Of a stretch of DNA of 64,000 nt, positions 59,850-64,000 are shown one piece after another. The stretch is from Acanthacorydalis orientalis (lineage: Eukaryota > Arthropoda > Insecta > Megaloptera > Corydalidae), in contig CM068325.1 of assembly GCA_034766995.1 (NCBI GenBank), positions 4,673,446 to 4,737,445 of the forward strand. Reading direction: 5' to 3'. The notes under the pieces are model-generated. The model was given only the letters and a program-made list of their open reading frames with translations, was not told the DNA's origin and did no database searches. Every line of letters begins with the position of its first letter. Position 1 is the first letter of the stretch. A program made the translations under genes and the position numbers.

Positions 59850-61080
59850 TGATTTTGTTTAAAAATTCAAAACTTGAAAAATAATCATCCGAATTAACTG
59901 TAAGTCATGACAAATCAATGTGTCTTAAGTATAAATCTATGTGTAAAATTTCATTCCGATTCCTGCCCTGGATTCGAAGTTACAACCGTTTGAATGTCAG
60001 ATTTAAGATTTTTCCTACAAATTTCGATACAGCTCTCTTTAAAAATTCAAAACTTGAAAAATAATCGTCCGAATTAACTGTAAGTCATAACGAATCAATG
60101 TATCTTAAGTATAAATCTATATCTAAAATTTCATTCCGATTCCTGCACGGGATTCGAAGTTACAACCGTTTGAATGTCAGATCTGAGATTTTTTCTACAA
60201 ATTTCCATACAGCTTTCTTTAAAAATTCATAACTTGAAAAATAATCATCCGAATTAACTGTAAGTCATAACGAATAAATGTGTCTTAAGTATAAATCTAC
60301 GTTTAAAATTTCATTCCGATTCCTGCATAGGATTCGCAGTTACAACCGTTTGAATGTCAGATCTGAGATTTTTTCTATAAATTTCGATACAGTTTTCTTT
60401 AAAAATTCAAAACAAAAAAAATAATCGTCAGAATTAAGTGTAAGTCGAGATGAATCAACGTATCTTAAGTATAAATCTACGTGTAAAATTTCATTCCGAT
60501 TCCTGCCCTGGATTCGAAGTTACAACCGTTTGAATGTTAGATCTAAGATTTTTTTTACAAATTTCGATACAGTTTTCTTTAAAAATTCAAAACAAAAAAA
60601 ATAATCGTCCGAATTAACTGTAAGTCATAACGAATCAATGTGTCTTAAGTATAAATCTATGTGTAAAATTTCATTCCGATTCCTGCCCTGGATTCGAAGT
60701 TACAACCGTTTGAATGTCTGATCTGATATTTTTTCTACAAATTTCCATACAGCTTTCTTTAAAAATTCAAAACTTGAAAAATAATCATCCGAATTAACTG
60801 TAAGTCATAACGAATAAATGTGTCTTAAGTACAAATCTATATGTAAAATTTCATTCCGATTCCTGCACAGAATTCGCAGTTACAACCGTTTGAATGTCAG
60901 ATCTAAGATTTTTTCTACAAATTTCCATACAGCTTTCTTTAAAAATTCATAACTTGAAAAATAATCGTCCGAATTAACTGTACGTCATAACGAATAAATG
61001 TGTCTTAAGTATAAACCTACGTTTAAAATTTCATTCCGATTCCTGCCCTGGATTCGAAGTTACAACCGTTTGAATAGTAG
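59850..61080. repeat. 180-bp tandem array, seven copies with constant length
   Basis: The unit core GAATTAACTGTAAGTC falls at 59891, 60071, 60251, 60431, 60611, 60791 and 60971, exactly 180 apart each time. Each unit also has AAATTTCATTCCGATTCCTGC and GAAGTTACAACCGTTTGAATG. Lies in the spectraplakin intron between CH1 exons a and b. (TA)n tracts follow at 61140-61189. Confidence 0.96.
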
Positions 61081-61138
61081 GTCAAGGGTTCTACTGTCAG
61101 TCTTGTCATGTATTTTATTTTGAAACTAAAACTAAACC

Positions 61139-61194
<56 letters not shown>

Positions 61195-61342
61195 TATAAC
61201 AACAGATATTTATAAATTTTCAATGAAATATCTGCACAGGTTGTGAAGTTTCAGTACTTTGAGTGCACTTTCTACTAAAATTCTCATTTGTTGATCTTGT
61301 CGACACTAGACATATCTATGACAATGACTGGCTTCTATCTTA

Positions 61343-61346
<4 letters not shown>

Positions 61347-61411
<65 letters not shown>
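61347..61411. repeat. (TA)n(TG)n microsatellite
   Basis: About 30 TA units then TG units. 61500-61760 downstream is moderately CpG-rich with no supported frame. Confidence 0.93.
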
Positions 61412-61414
<3 letters not shown>

Positions 61415-61956
61415 ATATGTATGTATGTATACACATCTGTATGTGTTATTTAATGATAGTAAACAACCATAAACTGTTGTTTATTTACAACCACGGTAAT
61501 TAGTTCGTATCTCGTGCCGCAACGTCGACACGCGACCGTCCACCGTGAGATCCACGGGCCTGTCGCTTATCTAGTTGAAGTGGGTGAAGGTCGAACGCGC
61601 GGACCGCGCGATAAACGTCCCAGCGGCACGGATCGTTATCGGGGACTGTTGTTCAAAAAGAGAAATAAACGATTTTTCGAATCCACCGCCTCTGCAGTAC
61701 GAACGGTCTCCCTCTCCGTCTGCAATCTTTTTTCTTTCTCGGTTTCCAATCGAATTCCAGTGAATTAAGAACAGATCTTACAGCTCTCATACAGAAAATC
61801 TTATATGAAAATCCATATCTCAGTCCTAAAACGTTCTAGTGGAACGAAAATTTGTCCAGACGTCCACCAATATATCCTCTACGCGAGTTTAAAATCACAT
61901 TGAATTATTCGAATCGGTTCGCTGTCGATCCATCGATTTATAATCGAGCCGGAACG

Positions 61957-62004
61957 TTTCAGAGAGAGATTTTCTAAGAATCCTTTGAAAATCTCTCTCT
62001 GAAA
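61957..62004. repeat. 18-bp perfect stem, 12-base loop
   Basis: TTTCAGAGAGAGATTTTC at 61957-61974 pairs exactly with GAAAATCTCTCTCTGAAA at 61987-62004. It lies within family-B-like repeat sequence in the spectraplakin intron. Confidence 0.9.
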
Positions 62005-62112
62005 TGAAAAAATCAGTAACTCAGCTAGAAAGAACTCTATCGGAATGAAAATTTACACATAGATCTCTCAAATCAATTATTTTCCTACCAATCTTGTGAA
62101 AATTTTATATAT

Positions 62113-62151
<39 letters not shown>

Positions 62152-62672
62152 TGAAAATATTTTCTGTACCCACCATAGACTTACACCTGCCTTCATGTCT
62201 GCGTCGTCGTCAACAATTCTCCATGCTGTGGCCCGGCAGTAAGTGTTTTCGGTCCAGCCTGTATGTGTGTTGTGTCTCTGTCTGTTGCACTCACGATCAC
62301 GCTTGAGCAGTTTCACTCGGACGTCCCTGTCGCGCACGGCAGGCCCGTACCGAGTGGACGAGTAGTTCGGATCACTGCTAGTACATTTTTGTTCCGCTTC
62401 GTTTGTGTTTTTGATTTTTTTTCCCATTTTTTGATTTTTTTTCGATTTATTTATATTCCTTTATTCTGCAGCACCGGCACGTTAACAAGCACATTTTTTT
62501 TCAATTCGATTATCCGGAGAATCGCCGCCGTACCGCACATTTTTGTTTTTATTTTCGTATCGTTCTCTCTGTCTGTTCGATTCGCTCCTTTTTCTGTATT
62601 TAGATGTTCGATTCGTTCGTGAAAGAATCCAGACAGAACGACTCGGACTGATCGTTTTTTTCTCTCTTACAG

Positions 62673-62762
62673 GCGAGCCGCCATGTGAGAGACCTGTTCG
62701 AAGATCTGCGCGATGGACATAACCTCATCTCTCTCTTGGAAGTGTTAACTGGCGAACATTTG
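62673..62762 (+). CDS. shot: Spectraplakin CH1 exon b
   Basis: Borders CTCTTACAG/GCGAGC and CATTTG/GTAAGT, phase 0 at both ends, 30 codons. It encodes [20 protein letters not shown] then [10 protein letters not shown], the second and third helices of CH1. The sequence matches Short stop, MACF1 and dystonin closely. Confidence 0.95.
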
Positions 62763-62810
62763 GTAAGTCTGACACCCTCTGTTTTATCGATCCGATACGG
62801 GTACCGCTTT

Positions 62811-62850
62811 AACCTTTCAGCTGCGTGCGACGAGTATACTCGTCATGGAG
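62811..62850. mobile_element. Palindromic GACGAGTATACTCGTC motif, possible piggyBac-type terminus
   Basis: TTTAACCTTTCAGCTGCG leads into GACGAGTATACTCGTC. A near-copy on the - strand lies at about 40088-40155, with TTTAAC...TAGCTGTG before the same palindrome and GAAGAA-like text after it. TTAA followed by CCTTT resembles the target site and end of piggyBac-like elements. No transposase is present. Confidence 0.35.
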
Positions 62851-62879
62851 GAATTGCAGATTCAGAATCGATACTAAAC

Positions 62880-63365
62880 ATAGTAGGCTTGGATCTGATG
62901 TTAGTTTTTAGTCTCAGTTCGATTCCAGATCTGGAAATTTTTCAAAAATGACCAGCTCGAAGAGTATCGGGACTCTTTTCGTTATAACAGGATTTATATC
63001 GAGGATAATGACATGAGATTTTCAGAATCGGTGCTCGAAGTAGTGAGCTTTTATCTGATGTCATTTTTTAAAGTCTCAGTTCGATTCTAGATCTGGAAAT
63101 TTTTCAAAAATGACCAGCTCGAAGAGTATCGGGACTCTTTTCGTTATAACGGGATTTCTGACTAGGATAATGACATGTAATTTTCAGAATCGGTACACAA
63201 AGTAGTGAGCTTTTATCTGATGTCATTTTTTAAAGTCTCAGTTCGATTCCAGATCTGGAAATTTTCAAAAATGACCAGCTCGAAGAGTATCGTAACTCTT
63301 TTCGTTATAACGGGATGTATTTTGAGGATAATGGGATGGGATTTTCAGAATCAGTACTCGAATTA
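62880..63365. repeat. 162-bp tandem array, three copies
   Basis: GTTCGATTCCAGATCTGGAAAT is at 62917, 63079 and 63241, exactly 162 apart. Units also carry ATGACCAGCTCGAAGAGTATCG and TTCGTTATAACRGGAT. Lies in the intron between CH1 exons b and c. Confidence 0.95.
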
Positions 63366-63406
63366 CATATATATTATGTTATGTAACTCATATATGTATA
63401 TATTAT

Positions 63407-63478
63407 GTCGGTAGTAAATTAACTGCGGTTTTTTATACGAATTCGAATGTCATGAACCGCAATTAATTCCCTACCGAC
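63407..63478. repeat. 72-base hairpin with 24-bp arms
   Basis: GTCGGTAGTAAATTAACTGC (continuing to 63430) pairs with 63455-63478, which ends CCCTACCGAC, with three non-identical positions, around a 24-base loop. It sits about 140 bases upstream of CH1 exon c. Size and pairing resemble a pre-miRNA or a small MITE. Confidence 0.7.
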
Positions 63479-63620
63479 CTCATGTACAGTGATAAGTGAT
63501 CGATTCGACATTATTTTGATCGGACATGTGTCCCACTCAACGGAACGGGAAAAGAGTTCGTAGAAAATGGACGATTCCGTCGTACAGCCATGTTAATCGC
63601 ACGTCTCTGTTTCGTTACAG

Positions 63621-63791
63621 CCGAGAGAGAGGGGAGTGATGCGTTTCCACATGCTGCAGAACGTCGAGGTCGCGCTCGGTTTCCTCCGGTACAAGAAGAT
63701 CAAGCTCGTCAACATTAGGCCGGAGGACATCGTCGACGGGAACCCGAAGCTGACGCTCGGTCTCATCTGGACGATCATCCTACATTTCCAG
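63621..63791 (+). CDS. shot: Spectraplakin CH1 exon c
   Basis: Borders TCGTTACAG/CCGAGA and TTCCAG/GTTAGA, phase 0 at both ends, 57 codons. It encodes [20 protein letters not shown], then [19 protein letters not shown] and [17 protein letters not shown], completing CH1 including actin-binding signature 2. With the two earlier exons it makes 108 conserved residues. CH2 and the plakin domain must lie beyond the right edge. Total visible protein is 142 residues for the first start and 202 for the second. Confidence 0.95.
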
Positions 63792-64000
63792 GTTAGAGAC
63801 GCATGCCACAGATATATTTACGTTTATGTATAGCGCCCACGCAGTGGTACGACGTCCTGTCGTTCCGTTCCGGCTTCCGTCGGCCGGGACCCTTCTTCAC
63901 GTTCACGTTGATGTTCTTTTATGCTGCGTGTTCAGTTCGTCCGCTAGTTATTCAGTTATTTAGCCAGTTCCAAACATCATCCCGATTTGTGTACCGTTCT

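Overview
The window is eukaryotic nuclear DNA from an arthropod, most likely an insect. The genes have short GT-AG introns and GC-rich, CpG-rich exons (TCG, CGA and CGC codons are common), set in AT-rich DNA full of (TA)n microsatellites and short-period tandem arrays. The undepleted CpG and a CUB-serine protease resembling venom serine protease 34 of bees suggest Hymenoptera, but this is only an inference.

Layout. (1) 1-2859, + strand: last eight exons of a secreted/extracellular CCP (sushi) plus HYR domain protein whose 5' part lies outside the window. (2) 8543-4283, - strand, convergent with (1): a complete eight-exon CUB plus trypsin-like serine protease (391 aa by my splicing). (3) about 10640-14348, + strand: a CEP89-like centrosomal/ciliary coiled-coil protein (712 aa by my splicing), with an RFX X-box-like site in its 5' exon. 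(4) 22581-63791 and beyond, + strand: the 5' end of a spectraplakin gene (short stop/MACF1/dystonin). Two alternative first coding exons (22616-22718 and 52166-52448) both end in phase 1 and join the same three CH1 exons (58708-58769, 62673-62762, 63621-63791). The gene runs off the right edge. A possible extra first exon with a strong donor lies at 15187-15219.

The roughly 50 kb of non-coding DNA around the spectraplakin first exons is highly structured. Three pairs of tandem arrays face each other in opposite orientation: 17.8-18.7 with 21.36-22.44 kb (about 182-bp unit), 22.87-23.91 with 24.37-25.78 kb (181-bp unit plus a unique inner arm), and 28.84-29.99 with 30.48-30.83 kb (81-bp unit). 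They look like Foldback-type elements whose long inverted arms are built of tandem repeats. Two direct arrays of about 102-bp units (34.3-35.2 and 36.2-37.5 kb) begin with the same leader. Elsewhere there are a 342-bp dimeric higher-order array (54.5-56.1 kb), a 180-bp array with almost no length change over seven copies (59.85-61.08 kb), and several families with periods of 160-183 bp, near nucleosome spacing. CpG-dense blocks at about 16.5, 19.3, 42.8, 45.1, 47.1, 48.9 and 50.2 kb are candidate promoters or 5' UTR exons.

Mobile-element traces are a LINE reverse-transcriptase fragment (45.6-45.8 kb, - strand), a 114-bp MITE-like element inside CEP89, a tRNA-Ser/Leu-like SINE head inside the protease gene, and two copies of a palindromic motif that may be a piggyBac-type terminus. 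No prokaryotic features, rRNA genes, CRISPR arrays or intact transposase genes were seen. All exon joins were made by eye from reading frame and splice consensus.
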